From an uncultured Eubacterium sp. (GTDB taxonomy: Bacteria; Bacillota; Clostridia; Lachnospirales; Lachnospiraceae): a DNA stretch of 56,673 bases. Every line of letters starts with the position of its first letter. Position 1 is the first letter of the stretch. Positions 15,900-25,175 of this stretch are shown in pieces. The position numbers and the translations under genes were made by a program. The stretch spans positions 1 through 56,673 of the forward strand of contig CALGGT010000043.1 of the NCBI GenBank assembly GCA_937915825.1, read 5' to 3'. Below the pieces are notes generated by a model. That model was given only the letters and a program-made list of their open reading frames with translations. It was not told the DNA's origin and searched no databases.

Positions 15900-15989
15900 T
15901 CAATCGTCTTCGTCATCATCCATATTCATATCATCCACCCGGTAGTCTATCCTATAAAAAAACACCACCCGGACTGTGTGATGCTTCAT
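15900..15989 (-). CDS. Possible 29-residue acidic peptide downstream of the riboswitch
   Basis: An ATG immediately after the riboswitch opens a 29-codon frame, MKHHTVRVVFFYRIDY then RVDDMNMDDDEDD. It spans the expression-platform terminator and ends before the second terminator. There is no good Shine-Dalgarno, so translation is doubtful. It is listed because it is the only frame of any length in the riboswitch transcription unit. It could be a chance frame or a decayed remnant of the regulated gene. Confidence 0.25.
   Translation of the reverse strand: MKHHTVRVVFFYRIDYRVDDMNMDDDEDD
15956..15984 (-). terminator. Riboswitch expression-platform terminator
   Basis: On the - strand GCATCAC, a 9-nt loop and GTGGTGT form a stem with G-T wobbles, followed directly by seven T. 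It lies within 10 nt of the aptamer, the arrangement of a transcriptional on/off switch. Confidence 0.6.
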
Positions 15990-16062
15990 CTTAGTGCAAC
16001 TGGCTGACATCTTACAGTCCCTATAGCTTTGCGTCACAAGCTTTCACTTGCTTTGCCTCTTA
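15990..16062 (-). ncRNA. Cyclic-di-GMP-I (GEMM) riboswitch
   Basis: The - strand reads GGCAAAGCAAGTGAAAGCTT, GTGACGCAAAGCTATAGGG, then AGATGTCAGCCAGTTGC. This matches the GEMM-I consensus: GCAAA, a GAAA tetraloop hairpin, the invariant GACGCAAAGC, and the second hairpin closing with an AUGGCUGCCGGGUUGC-like block. The terminal GTTGC pairs with GGCAA to close P1. It has its own promoter and is followed by a terminator, but no proper gene lies before the second terminator. It is an apparently orphan switch in this window. Confidence 0.85.
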
Positions 16063-16105
16063 TCTTAAATTGTTCGTTTCTATGTTGTTTTCTTTTGATG
16101 GTTTT

Positions 16106-16134
16106 ATGATATCATAAATCCGGAAAAAAGTCAA
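16106..16134 (-). promoter_or_regulatory. Promoter of the c-di-GMP riboswitch transcript
   Basis: On the - strand TTGACT (16129-16134), a 17-bp spacer and TATCAT (16106-16111), about 40 nt upstream of the aptamer. Confidence 0.8.
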
Positions 16135-16163
16135 GAAAATCCTGACACTTTCCTAAAAATCGC

Positions 16164-16242
16164 ACGATTTACAGCCCCCTACCCCAATTCTTGGGGCTCG
16201 CTATGGGCTCTTGGTCGTGAACAGCCAGCTGACACGACGCAT
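16164..16242. mobile_element. Truncated dispersed repeat element (copy 2: end plus core)
   Basis: ACGATTTACAGCC (16164-16176, one mismatch to the terminal motif) is followed, 36 bp from its first base, by the family core (16194-16240, one difference from the copy at 25838-25884). The variable half is missing; sequence switches to the terminator of the neighbouring gene right after the core. Confidence 0.7.
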
Positions 16243-16245
16243 GAA

Positions 16246-16278
16246 AAAGGGATCCTCCCGAAAAGGAGAATCCCTTTG
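16246..16278 (-). terminator. Terminator of the large Ig-like/LRR protein gene
   Basis: On the - strand AAAGGGATTCTCC, loop TTTTC and GGGAGGATCCCTTT form a long stem followed by TT. It lies 26 bp after the stop codon. Confidence 0.8.
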
Positions 16279-16303
16279 ATCTGCATTCTTACCCGAATGT
16301 TTC

Positions 16304-19300
16304 TTATTTGATCTTTGTCTTCTTCGGCAATTTGCTCTTCTTCAGCATCTTTTTGTATGCTTTCTTCTTGGAACCGGGAACTTTGATCTTTAATTTCTTC
16401 GCCGCTCCGGCAAATGCCTTCTTTCCAACGGAAACCAAAACTTTGGATCGAATCGTGATCTTCTTTAATTTCTTACATTTCACAAATGCCTTTTTCTTAA
16501 TGCTTTTCACTTTGGAACCGATCACAACACTCTTTAGTTTCTTTTGGTTCTTAAATGCCTTTTTCTCAATGGAAACCACATTGTAATTCTTTTGGTTGTA
16601 TTGAATGGAGGCCGGAACACTGAACTTCTTCAACTTTCCTTTTACGCCGATCAATCCAACGGTTCCTTCACCGATCACTTTGTATTTTCCATCGCCAACC
16701 CACATGGTAGTTTCTACCGCTTCCACCGATGCATCATAGGTTGCAGGACTTGTTGTTCCAGACGGTGCAGCCGGGGTGACAGACGCATTTGCACTTGCAG
16801 AAGGAACTGCACTTTCCCCAGGTGTCTCACTTCCTACAGGCGTCGGACTTGTAACAGGCGTTACACTTTCCCCGGGTGCTGCACTTTCCCCAGGTGTCTC
16901 ACTTTCTGTAGGTGCCGCGCTTTCCACTGTTCCCGAGGTTTCTTCGTTGGCATCGGTGGGCACAGGCGTTTCAACCGCAGGCACCCCCGAAGGAATTGCG
17001 GTGGGTACCACGTCAGGTACTGCCGTAGGTTCCTCACTGGACTCAACACCTGCCTCTTTTTCTTTGATCTCGCTTACACGATAGCCGGCATGGAGTTCAT
17101 TCATCATATAATAATATAAATAAGCGTAACTCCCGATGTTCGTGGGAATTAAACTGGAACTCTGTTCCGAGTAATTTTCACGGGTCATTCCCGCAAATCG
17201 TACCGCAAATGTTGCGGAATCTCCATCTAATTCAATGGTCTTACCGGCAACATCCTCACCATTCTCACCAAAGGAACAAACCACTTCTCCCTTCGAATTC
17301 AAAACATCCAGAGAAAGTTGTACATTCAACTCTTTTAATACCTCATTTTTAATAAGGATGGATACATCCTTATCAAAGGTAATCTGCAACGACTCTGCCC
17401 CCGCAACCTGATAAGTTTCAAACAGCGTTCCGATTACTTTTTCTATGTCCGCATCCCCTTCAACATCCTCGTATTGAAACAATAAGTCCGAAACATCGAA
17501 TGCCGGCAGATCTTCTTGGAGGCATGCATCCGAATCCAGGATTGCAAGCATGATCTTCGCAGAAGCACTGTTGTTTCTGGTATCTTGACACGTAACTTTC
17601 ACCATGGCAATTTGTACGCCGGGAGCCACCTGGATAAAATCTTTCTCATCTACCTGATATTCACAGGATAACGATTGAGAATCCAATATTCTTCGAGTTT
17701 TCGAGGTTTGAATGTTCCAAGTTACATCCGGGGTATCCGGAAACGCACAGGTTGCTTCAAGTTTCACGGTATCTCCCGGTTTTACGTATTGAGTTCCCGG
17801 CTCATCGCCCTGAATGGTTACCGATTGATTCCGAGACATGGCCAATACCTCTGCCTCATAAATCGCGGTGGATAAATCCGTTCGAACAACACAGACGTAA
17901 CGAACACCGGGTGCAAGATCGTCTTCATTCGGTAATACCGTTAAAACAGGTTTTGTTGCTCCGGTTATATTCGAAATCGTACCATCATCCTCCACTTTCT
18001 TCCATTGATACGTCGGCTCATTGCCAATGGAAGAAACAGCTGTCGCATCCATGGTCACTTTGCTTCCAAAGACAACCGCGAAGCTTTCTCTTCGAACGCG
18101 GTAAGCTTTCTCATCCTCTACATATTCGTCTGCCGGCGTTCCGGAAACAAAATCCCTGATTTTAGGATTCGAGGTGCTATATTTGGTAAGCTTACTGTAA
18201 AGATTATTCGGAACAAGACATCCTTCTTCTTCTGCCGAACTCATGACATAACCATCCAGCGTCGTCACATGATCCCGTTCCTCTTGATCCGCAAATGTTA
18301 AATAGTCATCGGGTCGCAAACATACATAATACTCAGCCGAATAGGATTCATTATGCTTGGTTATTATATAAACCCCATAATCCTCTTTCGTCACATTGGA
18401 GAACAAAATATTCGCCGACTTCGTATCCAGCATTGTTACATATCGATAGGAATCACGATCATACTTCTGAACCCTGTAATACACGTCAGAACCGGTGATC
18501 GCCTTCGCATCCGGAACAATATCGTTTACATTGATCTGAAGGCTCTCGCCAATTCCCACTGCAAACGGTTTATATCCTACATAGGAAACGATCGGGGACT
18601 TCTCATATATGGTATAATAACCACTGTTCACAGACTGATTTCCATTGCTGACAGCACAATAGTAGCCACAATGAAATGTATCTTCCGTCACCTCATCAAT
18701 GGTATAAACCGAACTGGTCGCTCCCTGGATCTCCACGATGGAATAATCCTCAAACACCTGATACCATTGATAATGAAGCTCTCCATTTACACAGTTGGCT
18801 GCCACGGACAAACTGACACTGTCTCCCAAAGACGCCTGCTTTGCAGTATGTCCGGTGTCCAATATATCAATCCCATAATCATCGCTAACTACAAACCCGG
18901 TAGATGCGGTGATCATTTGTTCGTTACCATTGCTATCTGTATAGGTAACATTTACAACCATCTGACCGCTTTGATCCGGATTCAGATCTTTTAAAACCAG
19001 TTCCTTTCCGGTTTCCTCCAATAAGGTTGGAATCGGATTCCCATTGTTATCATACATACCGTTGTTCGGATATAACAACCATTGATATTGAGGATTTGTC
19101 CCATTTCGAAATTCTACGGTAAAATGCGCTTCCTCCCCTTCCATAAACGCGTCTACTTCCTCGCCTGCTTCATTCACCACATACAGAGCGGCATTGGGAC
19201 TTCCGGTCACACTCCCAAATATGCTGATCGAATAGGTAAATACCTGATGGTCCACTTCCTCATCCTTTTTCTTGATCGTAACCTCACATAGATATTTCCC

Positions 19301-20251
19301 TGCATCTTCACTTTGTAATTTGACCAGCTTTAACGTATCTTTCGTCTCACCGTCAATTTTATTTTCCTCTTCCATTTGCCCCTTATACCATTGATAGGAC
19401 GCTGTATAATCCGTATCATTGATCTTTGTACTTACCTTAAGGATCTCAGTATCTCCTTCATTAACAGAGCGGTATGTCGTTCCAAGGGACTTAATGACAT
19501 AAGGCGTTTCTGTTTTATACTGGATGATGTAGTTTACCACCTGGACTTCAATCCCATCGCTAACCCTGCAATAGAATTGGGTCACATTCTCATCCGCATC
19601 GTATACATAATCCAACGTATCCTCTGTGGCGCCTGAAATACTCACATTCTCATCATTGATAACCTTGAACCATTGATACGTAATCTCCCCGCGGGTAGAG
19701 GATGCCTTTCCTTCCATATGAAGTTCTTCCTGGTCCTTGGGATTGGTTAAATAATTCGTGTCGGACGTTTCAAGGCTTAGGACTCCTGTTTTCGGAGTGA
19801 TCCCAAAATATATTTCTGCCACGGATATCTTCTCGTTGTCCGTATCCTGAAAATAATAATCACTTTCTTCCTCTAATTGATTGGTCACTTTGCAATAATA
19901 ACTTCCCCAGTTTGCCTGAGACGTAATTGTTATAGAAAAACTAGCTTCGGTTGCACCGTCGATTTTTTGATAACCGGCTCCCAACTCAAACTTATACCAT
20001 TGATAGGTTGTCTCGCAGGGAACAACGCCTCCACCAATCTGAAACACTTTCGATGAAACGCCTATTTCAGCGGTTTCCCCGATCTCTGCATGTACCTCCC
20101 GGTCCGTTGCAAGCGCAACACTTGCCACCACTTCCTCTTGTTCCGCCGCCTTTGCCGTTGTGGATATGGTCCCGGATACATCCGCGAGTGCAGTCACACA
20201 CAGCAAAACCAAGCTTAACGTGAAAGCTAAAACCCTCTTTTTTTGTTTCAT
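16304..20251 (-). CDS. Large secreted Ig-like repeat protein with C-terminal leucine-rich repeats
   Basis: 1315 residues from ATG 20251 with AAAGGAGG upstream. Residues 1-36 are a signal peptide (MKQKKRVLAFTLSLVLLCVT). About eight to ten Ig-like modules follow to near residue 900, each marked by YQWYK/YQWF and a YYC/YLC cysteine strand (TYQWYKFELG, SYYCKV, HYQWYQVF). Near 1110-1195 is a Pro/Thr/Ser/Glu linker of TPGESAAP-like repeats. The end is a BspA-type LRR_5 run (VSIEKKAFKNQKKLKSVVIG, ITIRSKVLVSVGKKAFAGA) with a very basic tail. There is no LPXTG or membrane anchor, so surface retention by the basic LRR tail is an inference. It probably binds host or environmental polymers. Single-gene unit with its own promoter and terminator. 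Confidence 0.85.
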   Translation of the reverse strand: MKQKKRVLAFTLSLVLLCVTALADVSGTISTTAKAAEQEEVVASVALATDREVHAEIGETAEIGVSSKVFQIGGGVVPCETTYQWYKFELGAGYQKIDGATEASFSITITSQANWGSYYCKVTNQLEEESDYYFQDTDNEKISVAEIYFGITPKTGVLSLETSDTNYLTNPKDQEELHMEGKASSTRGEITYQWFKVINDENVSISGATEDTLDYVYDADENVTQFYCRVSDGIEVQVVNYIIQYKTETPYVIKSLGTTYRSVNEGDTEILKVSTKINDTDYTASYQWYKGQMEEENKIDGETKDTLKLVKLQSEDAGKYLCEVTIKKKDEEVDHQVFTYSISIFGSVTGSPNAALYVVNEAGEEVDAFMEGEEAHFTVEFRNGTNPQYQWLLYPNNGMYDNNGNPIPTLLEETGKELVLKDLNPDQSGQMVVNVTYTDSNGNEQMITASTGFVVSDDYGIDILDTGHTAKQASLGDSVSLSVAANCVNGELHYQWYQVFEDYSIVEIQGATSSVYTIDEVTEDTFHCGYYCAVSNGNQSVNSGYYTIYEKSPIVSYVGYKPFAVGIGESLQINVNDIVPDAKAITGSDVYYRVQKYDRDSYRYVTMLDTKSANILFSNVTKEDYGVYIITKHNESYSAEYYVCLRPDDYLTFADQEERDHVTTLDGYVMSSAEEEGCLVPNNLYSKLTKYSTSNPKIRDFVSGTPADEYVEDEKAYRVRRESFAVVFGSKVTMDATAVSSIGNEPTYQWKKVEDDGTISNITGATKPVLTVLPNEDDLAPGVRYVCVVRTDLSTAIYEAEVLAMSRNQSVTIQGDEPGTQYVKPGDTVKLEATCAFPDTPDVTWNIQTSKTRRILDSQSLSCEYQVDEKDFIQVAPGVQIAMVKVTCQDTRNNSASAKIMLAILDSDACLQEDLPAFDVSDLLFQYEDVEGDADIEKVIGTLFETYQVAGAESLQITFDKDVSILIKNEVLKELNVQLSLDVLNSKGEVVCSFGENGEDVAGKTIELDGDSATFAVRFAGMTRENYSEQSSSLIPTNIGSYAYLYYYMMNELHAGYRVSEIKEKEAGVESSEEPTAVPDVVPTAIPSGVPAVETPVPTDANEETSGTVESAAPTESETPGESAAPGESVTPVTSPTPVGSETPGESAVPSASANASVTPAAPSGTTSPATYDASVEAVETTMWVGDGKYKVIGEGTVGLIGVKGKLKKFSVPASIQYNQKNYNVVSIEKKAFKNQKKLKSVVIGSKVKSIKKKAFVKCKKLKKITIRSKVLVSVGKKAFAGAAKKLKIKVPGSKKKAYKKMLKKSKLPKKTKIK

Positions 20252-20284
20252 AGAAATTCCTCCTTTATTTTTCCCCAATCCATT

Positions 20285-20330
20285 TGTTCCCTCACTCTCC
20301 CACGACTATTCCCTCACTCTCCCGCGACTA
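20285..20330. repeat. 22-bp direct duplication in the 5' leader of the Ig-like gene
   Basis: TCCCTCACTCTCCCACGACTAT and an almost identical copy lie back to back, on the leader side of the promoter. Confidence 0.6.
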
Positions 20331-20335
20331 CTGTC

Positions 20336-20364
20336 ACTTTACTAAAAAAAAGTTTCTTTGTCAA
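20336..20364 (-). promoter_or_regulatory. Promoter of the Ig-like/LRR protein gene
   Basis: On the - strand TTGACA (20359-20364), a 17-bp T-rich spacer and TAAAGT (20336-20341). Confidence 0.65.
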
Positions 20365-20397
20365 TCATTTTTCATAAATAATCGCAACGAATATCCT

Positions 20398-20436
20398 CAA
20401 AAAGCTGACCCTTCTTTTCAGATCGGGCCAGCCTTG
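20398..20436 (-). terminator. Terminator of nrdD
   Basis: On the - strand AAGGCTGGCCC, loop and GGGTCAGCTTTTT form a stem with one mismatch, then a T-run. The remaining bases to the nrdD stop hold nothing I can identify. Confidence 0.75.
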
Positions 20437-20505
20437 AAGCGCGTAATATTTTGTGGTATTTTCATACGATCGACAATCGTAATGTTCGTTGTTACAAGTG
20501 TTAAA

Positions 20506-22683
20506 TCATAGGTGTAATACCCGATCCTTGATCTCCTGCGTCCTTCCCTGATTCCAGAATTGGGTTCCGATATAGCCGCAGGTTCTTCTGGCTACGGACA
20601 TCCGGTTCTGATCCCGGTTTCCACAGTTCGGGCATTCCCAAACCAGCTTCTTATAATCATCTTCCACAATGGAGATCTCCCCGGAATAACCACACACTTC
20701 ACAATAATCACTTTTGGTATTCAATTCCGCATACATAATGTTATTGTAAATGTGTTTCATCAAGGCCAAGACCGCAGGGATGTTATTCTGCATATTGGGA
20801 ACTTCCACATAACTGATCGCTCCGCCGGGACTGAGTTTCTGAAATTCAGACTCGAAGGATAATTTATCGAACGCATTCACTTCTTCTTGCACATGAATGT
20901 GGTAGCTGTTGGTGATATAATTCTTGTCGGTAACGCCGGGAATGATTCCGAAACGACGCTGCAAACACTTGGAGAACTTGTAGGTCGTGGATTCCATCGG
21001 CGTTCCATATACGGAATAACTAATGTGCTCCGCTTCTTTCCATTCTTTGCATTTATCGTTCAAACGCTGCATAACCGAAAGCGCAAATTTTCTTCCTTCT
21101 TCCGAAGTATGAGATTTTCCGGTCATACGAACACACATCTCATACAATCCCGCATATCCCAAAGAAATCGTAGAATATCCATTATATAGGAGTTTATCGA
21201 TCTTCTCACCTTTCTTCAAGCGGGCCAACGCTCCGTGCTGCCACAGGATCGGCGCTACATCTGAGCGGGTTCCCAACAGGCGTTCATGACGACAACGCAA
21301 CGCTCGATGGCATAACTCCAAACGCTCCTCTAAAATATCCCAGAACTTATCCATATCTCCGTTGGAAGAACAAGCCACATCCACCAGGTTAATGGTAACA
21401 ACTCCCTGGTTAAATCTTCCATAGTATTTATGGGAACCATCCGGATTTCTTTGCGCGTCTTCCACAGTCAGGAAGGAACGGCATCCCATACAGGTATAGA
21501 TATCCCCTTGCTTTAATTCCCGCATGACCTTGGCAGAAATATAATCCGGAACCATTCTCTTCGCCGTACATTCCGCGGACAGTTCGGTTAAATACCAGAA
21601 TTCGGAATCCTCGGAAATATTATCCTCATCCAAAACGTAGATCAATTTCGGGAATGCCGGTGTGATCCAGATTCCTTTTTCATTCTTAACACCTTGCAAT
21701 CTCTGGTTCAAAACCTCTTCGATCAACAAAGCCAGATCCTTACGGGTCTGCCCCTCAACCTCATCCAGATACATGAACATGGTGACAAAAGGCGCCTGAC
21801 CATTACAGGTCATCAACGTGATCAATTGATACTGAATGGTTTGGATTCCTCTTTTGATCTCGTCCAACAATCGCATATGAACGATCTCATTCACGCTATC
21901 ATCCTCTGCCGGAATTCCTAAGGTTGCATATTCCCGCATAACATCTTTTTTAATCCTTTGACGGCTGACATCTACAAAGGGAGCTAAATGAGCCAATGAG
22001 AAGGATTGTCCCCCGTACTGATTGCTGGCAACCTGGGCAACGATCTGCGTGGTAACATTACACGCCGTATAAAAAGAATGAGGTCGCTCGATCATGGTTT
22101 CCGAAATAACCGTGCCGTTTTGCAGCATATCCTCTAAGTTGATCAGATCACAATTGTGCTCTCTTTGGGCATAATAATCGGAATCGTGAAAATGGATCAC
22201 TCCTTCTTCATGGGCTTTCACGATCTCTTCCGGTAACAAAAGTCTCATGGTTAGGTCTTTGCTGACTTGTCCTGCCATATAATCTCTTTGTGTCGAGTTG
22301 ATCTTGGCATCTTTATTGGAGTTTTCCTGAATCACTTCTTCATTGTTGCAATCGATCAGGGAAAGGATCTCACTGTCCGTTGTATTGGACTTTCTTGAAA
22401 TCTCCCGGCGAAAACGGTAACGAACGTATTTCTGAGCCACTTCATAAGCGCCCTCTTCCATAATACCGATTTCCACCAAATCCTGAATATATTCCACATG
22501 TGCTGCGTGTTGTGCCTCTGATAAACGATCCACAACACGATGGGTAATGTCGGCGATCTGCATAACCGTCATTTGCTTTTCTTCCGATACTTCTGCATTC
22601 GCTTTCTTAATTGCATTCATGATCTTGCTGTCATTAAACTCTACTTCCTCTCCATTTCTTTTAATGACTCTTGTTTTTATCAT
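20506..22683 (-). CDS. nrdD: Anaerobic ribonucleoside-triphosphate reductase (glycyl radical, class III)
   Basis: 725 residues from ATG 22683, AAGGAG 11 bases upstream. An N-terminal ATP-cone (KTRVIKRNGEEVEF) allows allosteric activity control by ATP/dATP. The catalytic barrel is followed by a four-cysteine zinc site (CEVCGYSGE...WECPNCGNRD near 664-690) and the glycyl-radical loop RRTCGYIGTQFWNQGR near 700. It reduces NTPs to dNTPs without oxygen, using formate or a thioredoxin-like reductant. The activating radical-SAM enzyme NrdG, often adjacent, is not in this window. Paired NrdR boxes lie at the promoter. Confidence 0.96.
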   Translation of the reverse strand: MIKTRVIKRNGEEVEFNDSKIMNAIKKANAEVSEEKQMTVMQIADITHRVVDRLSEAQHAAHVEYIQDLVEIGIMEEGAYEVAQKYVRYRFRREISRKSNTTDSEILSLIDCNNEEVIQENSNKDAKINSTQRDYMAGQVSKDLTMRLLLPEEIVKAHEEGVIHFHDSDYYAQREHNCDLINLEDMLQNGTVISETMIERPHSFYTACNVTTQIVAQVASNQYGGQSFSLAHLAPFVDVSRQRIKKDVMREYATLGIPAEDDSVNEIVHMRLLDEIKRGIQTIQYQLITLMTCNGQAPFVTMFMYLDEVEGQTRKDLALLIEEVLNQRLQGVKNEKGIWITPAFPKLIYVLDEDNISEDSEFWYLTELSAECTAKRMVPDYISAKVMRELKQGDIYTCMGCRSFLTVEDAQRNPDGSHKYYGRFNQGVVTINLVDVACSSNGDMDKFWDILEERLELCHRALRCRHERLLGTRSDVAPILWQHGALARLKKGEKIDKLLYNGYSTISLGYAGLYEMCVRMTGKSHTSEEGRKFALSVMQRLNDKCKEWKEAEHISYSVYGTPMESTTYKFSKCLQRRFGIIPGVTDKNYITNSYHIHVQEEVNAFDKLSFESEFQKLSPGGAISYVEVPNMQNNIPAVLALMKHIYNNIMYAELNTKSDYCEVCGYSGEISIVEDDYKKLVWECPNCGNRDQNRMSVARRTCGYIGTQFWNQGRTQEIKDRVLHL

Positions 22684-22738
22684 CCTTCCTAACACTCCTT
22701 ACATCTTGGTTTTTGCCTGTTTCTTTTATTCTACAAAG

Positions 22739-22786
22739 TTCGAAAATGTTGTGAATGACCTTCTCCTCTTCCACAACATGTTGTGT
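22739..22786 (-). promoter_or_regulatory. Two NrdR boxes upstream of nrdD
   Basis: 22771-22786 contains the perfect palindrome CACAACATGTTGTG, matching 13 of 16 positions of the NrdR consensus ACACWATATATWGTGT. A second, half-conserved box (TCACAACATT on the - strand) lies at 22739-22754. The 16-bp gap and 32-bp centre spacing are typical of tandem NrdR sites. They lie just downstream of the -10 box, so repression by the ATP-cone repressor NrdR is expected. Confidence 0.8.
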
Positions 22787-22790
22787 TTAT

Positions 22791-22819
22791 ATCATATCAC
22801 TTCGTCCAAACGATGTAAA
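22791..22819 (-). promoter_or_regulatory. nrdD promoter
   Basis: On the - strand TTTACA (22814-22819), a 17-bp spacer and TATGAT (22791-22796). Confidence 0.8.
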
Positions 22820-22827
22820 GAGTTTTT

Positions 22828-25104
22828 TTATTTTTTTTGAAAGAAGTTTAACCGTAGGGCATTGCTGACAACACAAACACTGGAAAGGCTCATGGCAAAG
22901 GCCCCGAACATAGGAGTAATGCTCCATCCAAGCAGATGGATCCAGGCACCGGCCGCCAAAGGAATCCCTATGATATTATAAATAAACGCCCAAAACAGAT
23001 TTTCATAAATATTCCGGATGGTCTTCTTACTTAGCCGGACCGCTGTCACAACATCTTGTAGCTTACTGTGAACCAAAACCACATCCGCCGCATCCATGGC
23101 AATGTCCGTTCCGGCACCGATCCCAACTCCTACATCTGCCGTCGTTAAGGCCGGCGCGTCATTGATCCCATCTCCCACCATCATGATCTTCCCTTCCTTC
23201 TTAAGTTCCCTTATTTTCTGTTCTTTTTCCCCGGGCAAAACATTTCCGATCCACCCATCCACCTGAACTTCATCGGCAACTTTTTTTGCGCTCCCTTCGC
23301 TGTCTCCAGTGATCATCACAACCTTAATTCCCAATTCCTTCAGCCCGGCAATGGCTTCCTTACTGTCTTCTTTCACCCTGTCTTCAATGGCCAGAGCCCC
23401 CAGATATTGTTCACCTTTTCTATAATAGATCACAGACATCCCTTGGGATTCCATTTGGTAATGTTTTTCCAATTCTTCCGGATTTTTTAACAGTCCCACT
23501 TCCTCCGGTTCCACCAGAAACCCATAATTACCTCCTTTGACCCTCTCACCTTCACAAATCCCTTCTACGCCCTTCCCGGGAACTTCTCGAAAGTTTTGGA
23601 TCTCCTGCCCGAGGATGTTCCCATAATCGGTAACAGCCTGAGCCAACGGATGTTTGCTGGGAGCCTCCACTCCCTTTGCCAAGGAGATCAGTTCTTCTTC
23701 TAGAACCCCTGCCGCTGGAAAGACCCTGGTTACGTTCGGCTTCCCTTCCGTAATGGTTCCGGTTTTGTCCAAGGCACAGATCTTAACTTTCCCGGTCATT
23801 TCCAAAGCCTCTGAAGTTTTAAACAAAATACCATTCCGGGCTCCCACACCATTTCCTACCATAACAGCCACAGGAGTTGCCAGACCCAGCGCGCAGGGAC
23901 AACTAATAACGAGCACAGCAATCCCTCGTTCCAGAGCAAAAGCCAGATCCGCCCCTGTAAAAAGCCAGATCATAAAGGTAAGGACCGCGATCCCCATGAC
24001 AATGGGCACGAAGATTCCGGACACCCGGTCGGCAATTTTGCTGACCGGTGCCTTCGTCGCCGTGGCGTCGTTTACCATCTGAATGATCTTAGCTATCGTC
24101 CGTTCCTCGCCAACCCGTGTAGCTTTGCAGGTTAAAACGCCGGATTGGTTCATGGTAGCCGTGCTAACCGGATCCTCGGGATATTTTCCTTTGGCCAAAG
24201 GCTCTCCGGTTAAAGCCGACTCATCCACAAAGCTCTCCCCTTCCAGAACCGTTCCATCCACGGGAATCCACTCCCCGGGATGCACCACATAAAGGTCTCC
24301 CACACTCACCTGATCCACCGGCACGGTGATCTCCTCCCCCTCCCGTAGAAGGTGAGCTGTTTTCGGCGCCAGCTCCATCAACCCCTTTAACGCGTTGGTC
24401 GTTCGTCCTTTGGAAATCGCCTCTAAGAGTTTCCCCACGGTGATCAAGGTAAGGATCATCGCCGCCGATTCAAAATACAACAGGTGGTAGGATTCCATGG
24501 TTTCTACCATATCTCCCTGATTGACCGTTACCGTCATACGGATCAGAACGTACGCACTCCACAAATACGAAATTCCGGACCCTAAGGAAACCAGTGTATC
24601 CATATTAAGAGCCCCGTGAAAGATCCCCTTCCAGCCATTTATGAAAAAGCGCTGGTTGATCACCAAAACAACGGTAGCTAGCAGCATTTGCCAAATTCCC
24701 AGTCCGAGATAATTCCCCTCGAGAGAGGGAAATACCGGCCAGTTCCACATATGGTGCCCCATGGACACATACATTAACGGCAGTAAAAATACCAGCGAAG
24801 AGATCAAATACATCACCTGTGCCTGAATCTCATCCTTTGGACCGCCTTCGATCCCATCGGTATCAAAGGTATCTTGCTCCTGTCCCACGGAAACCTTCTT
24901 TTTACTTTTCATGGGTTTTGCCCCATACCCCGCCTTTTTCACTGCCTTTCTAATCTGGTCCGGAGAAGCCGTCCCTTCCACTGCCATGGAGTTGGTTAAA
25001 AGATTGACCGTACAACGCTCCACGCCATCTACCTTAGACACAGCCTTTTCCACACGGGCACTACAGGCCGCGCAATGCATCCCCGTTACTTTATATTGAT
25101 CCAT
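22828..25104 (-). CDS. copA: Copper-type heavy-metal P1B ATPase
   Basis: 758 residues from ATG 25104 (MDQYKVTGMHCAACS) with AAGGAGGGG upstream. One N-terminal HMA domain carries GMHCAACSARVE. Eight membrane helices frame the Cu(I) motif SCPCALG near residue 403; DKTGTITEGKP near 445 has the phosphorylated Asp, KHPLAQ is the nucleotide-domain HP motif, and GDGINDAPAL is the hinge. The CPC motif with HMA points to Cu+ export, though Ag+ is also possible. It stands alone: no copZ chaperone or csoR/copY regulator is next to it. Its end lies only 8 bp from the nrdD -35 box. Confidence 0.93.
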   Translation of the reverse strand: MDQYKVTGMHCAACSARVEKAVSKVDGVERCTVNLLTNSMAVEGTASPDQIRKAVKKAGYGAKPMKSKKKVSVGQEQDTFDTDGIEGGPKDEIQAQVMYLISSLVFLLPLMYVSMGHHMWNWPVFPSLEGNYLGLGIWQMLLATVVLVINQRFFINGWKGIFHGALNMDTLVSLGSGISYLWSAYVLIRMTVTVNQGDMVETMESYHLLYFESAAMILTLITVGKLLEAISKGRTTNALKGLMELAPKTAHLLREGEEITVPVDQVSVGDLYVVHPGEWIPVDGTVLEGESFVDESALTGEPLAKGKYPEDPVSTATMNQSGVLTCKATRVGEERTIAKIIQMVNDATATKAPVSKIADRVSGIFVPIVMGIAVLTFMIWLFTGADLAFALERGIAVLVISCPCALGLATPVAVMVGNGVGARNGILFKTSEALEMTGKVKICALDKTGTITEGKPNVTRVFPAAGVLEEELISLAKGVEAPSKHPLAQAVTDYGNILGQEIQNFREVPGKGVEGICEGERVKGGNYGFLVEPEEVGLLKNPEELEKHYQMESQGMSVIYYRKGEQYLGALAIEDRVKEDSKEAIAGLKELGIKVVMITGDSEGSAKKVADEVQVDGWIGNVLPGEKEQKIRELKKEGKIMMVGDGINDAPALTTADVGVGIGAGTDIAMDAADVVLVHSKLQDVVTAVRLSKKTIRNIYENLFWAFIYNIIGIPLAAGAWIHLLGWSITPMFGAFAMSLSSVCVVSNALRLNFFQKK

Positions 25105-25140
25105 AGGTCCCCTCCTTGTCCCTTTCCTTTTTCCTTTCCT

Positions 25141-25170
25141 ATTATAGATTTTATGGTTCTCCTCTGTCAA
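25141..25170 (-). promoter_or_regulatory. Promoter of the copper ATPase gene
   Basis: On the - strand TTGACA (25165-25170), an 18-bp spacer and TATAAT (25141-25146). No CopY or CsoR operator is recognisable. Confidence 0.8.
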
Positions 25171-25175
25171 GCCGC

